In this document: piece after piece, positions 5,405 through 6,810 of the stretch
How the letters are laid out: each line of letters starts with the position of its first letter
Position numbering within the stretch: position 1 is the stretch's first letter
Assembly (NCBI GenBank): GCA_045532715.1
Contig: JAZSGM010000078.1
Coordinates: 1-6,810 of the forward strand
DNA: 6,810 nt
Reading direction: 5' to 3'
Source: RGIG2041 sp045532715
GTDB taxonomy: Bacteria > Bacillota > Clostridia > UBA1381 > UMGS1253
Notes under the pieces: model-generated
The model's database searches: none
What the model saw: the letters and a program-made list of their open reading frames with translations, nothing else
Told to the model about the DNA's origin: nothing
Position numbers and translations under genes: made by a program

Positions 5405-6810
<1,406 letters not shown>

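Overview
The window looks like chromosomal DNA from an anaerobic Firmicute of the gut Clostridia type (Oscillospiraceae/Ruminococcaceae-like). The reasons are moderate GC content, AAGGAG-type ribosome binding sites, the protein families present, and intergenic gaps filled with short palindromic repeats of the kind I associate with those genomes. This placement is inference; there is no rRNA or other marker here.

Layout. Positions 1-374 hold the 3' end of an iolB-type gene (5-deoxy-glucuronate isomerase). After an 85-base gap with two hairpins come a LacX-type aldose 1-epimerase-like gene (460-1314) and, 10 bases later, an FGGY-family sugar kinase (1325-2797). These three same-strand genes look like the end of a carbohydrate or cyclitol catabolism cluster, closed by a weak terminator-like hairpin at 2803-2828. 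A 269-base gap follows, holding an inverted pair of about 46-base repeat arms (2887-3007).

Next is the most notable gene, 3067-4419: a single-chain fusion of electron transfer flavoprotein beta (N-terminal half) and alpha (C-terminal half) in only 450 residues. It ends at a strong intrinsic terminator (4432-4466). A near-consensus sigma-70-type promoter (TTGACA, 17 bases, TAGAAT) is superimposed on that terminator, with its -10 box in the hairpin loop. This promoter probably drives the YgjV-like membrane protein gene at 4484-5020.

Positions 5021-5404 have no credible gene. They hold a second, inverted copy of the repeat seen at 397-420, a GC-rich hairpin-dense block, a perfect 10-bp palindrome, and the terminator of the convergent valS gene. 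valS (valyl-tRNA synthetase) lies on the minus strand from 5405 to the right edge, with its N-terminal half outside the window.

How the genes relate. IolB acts in myo-inositol breakdown, a mutarotase interconverts sugar anomers, and an FGGY kinase phosphorylates a sugar or polyol, so the left part plausibly feeds a sugar into central metabolism. The fused ETF would carry electrons between a flavin dehydrogenase and a redox partner, but no partner gene is visible. valS and the ygjV-like gene appear unrelated to these functions.
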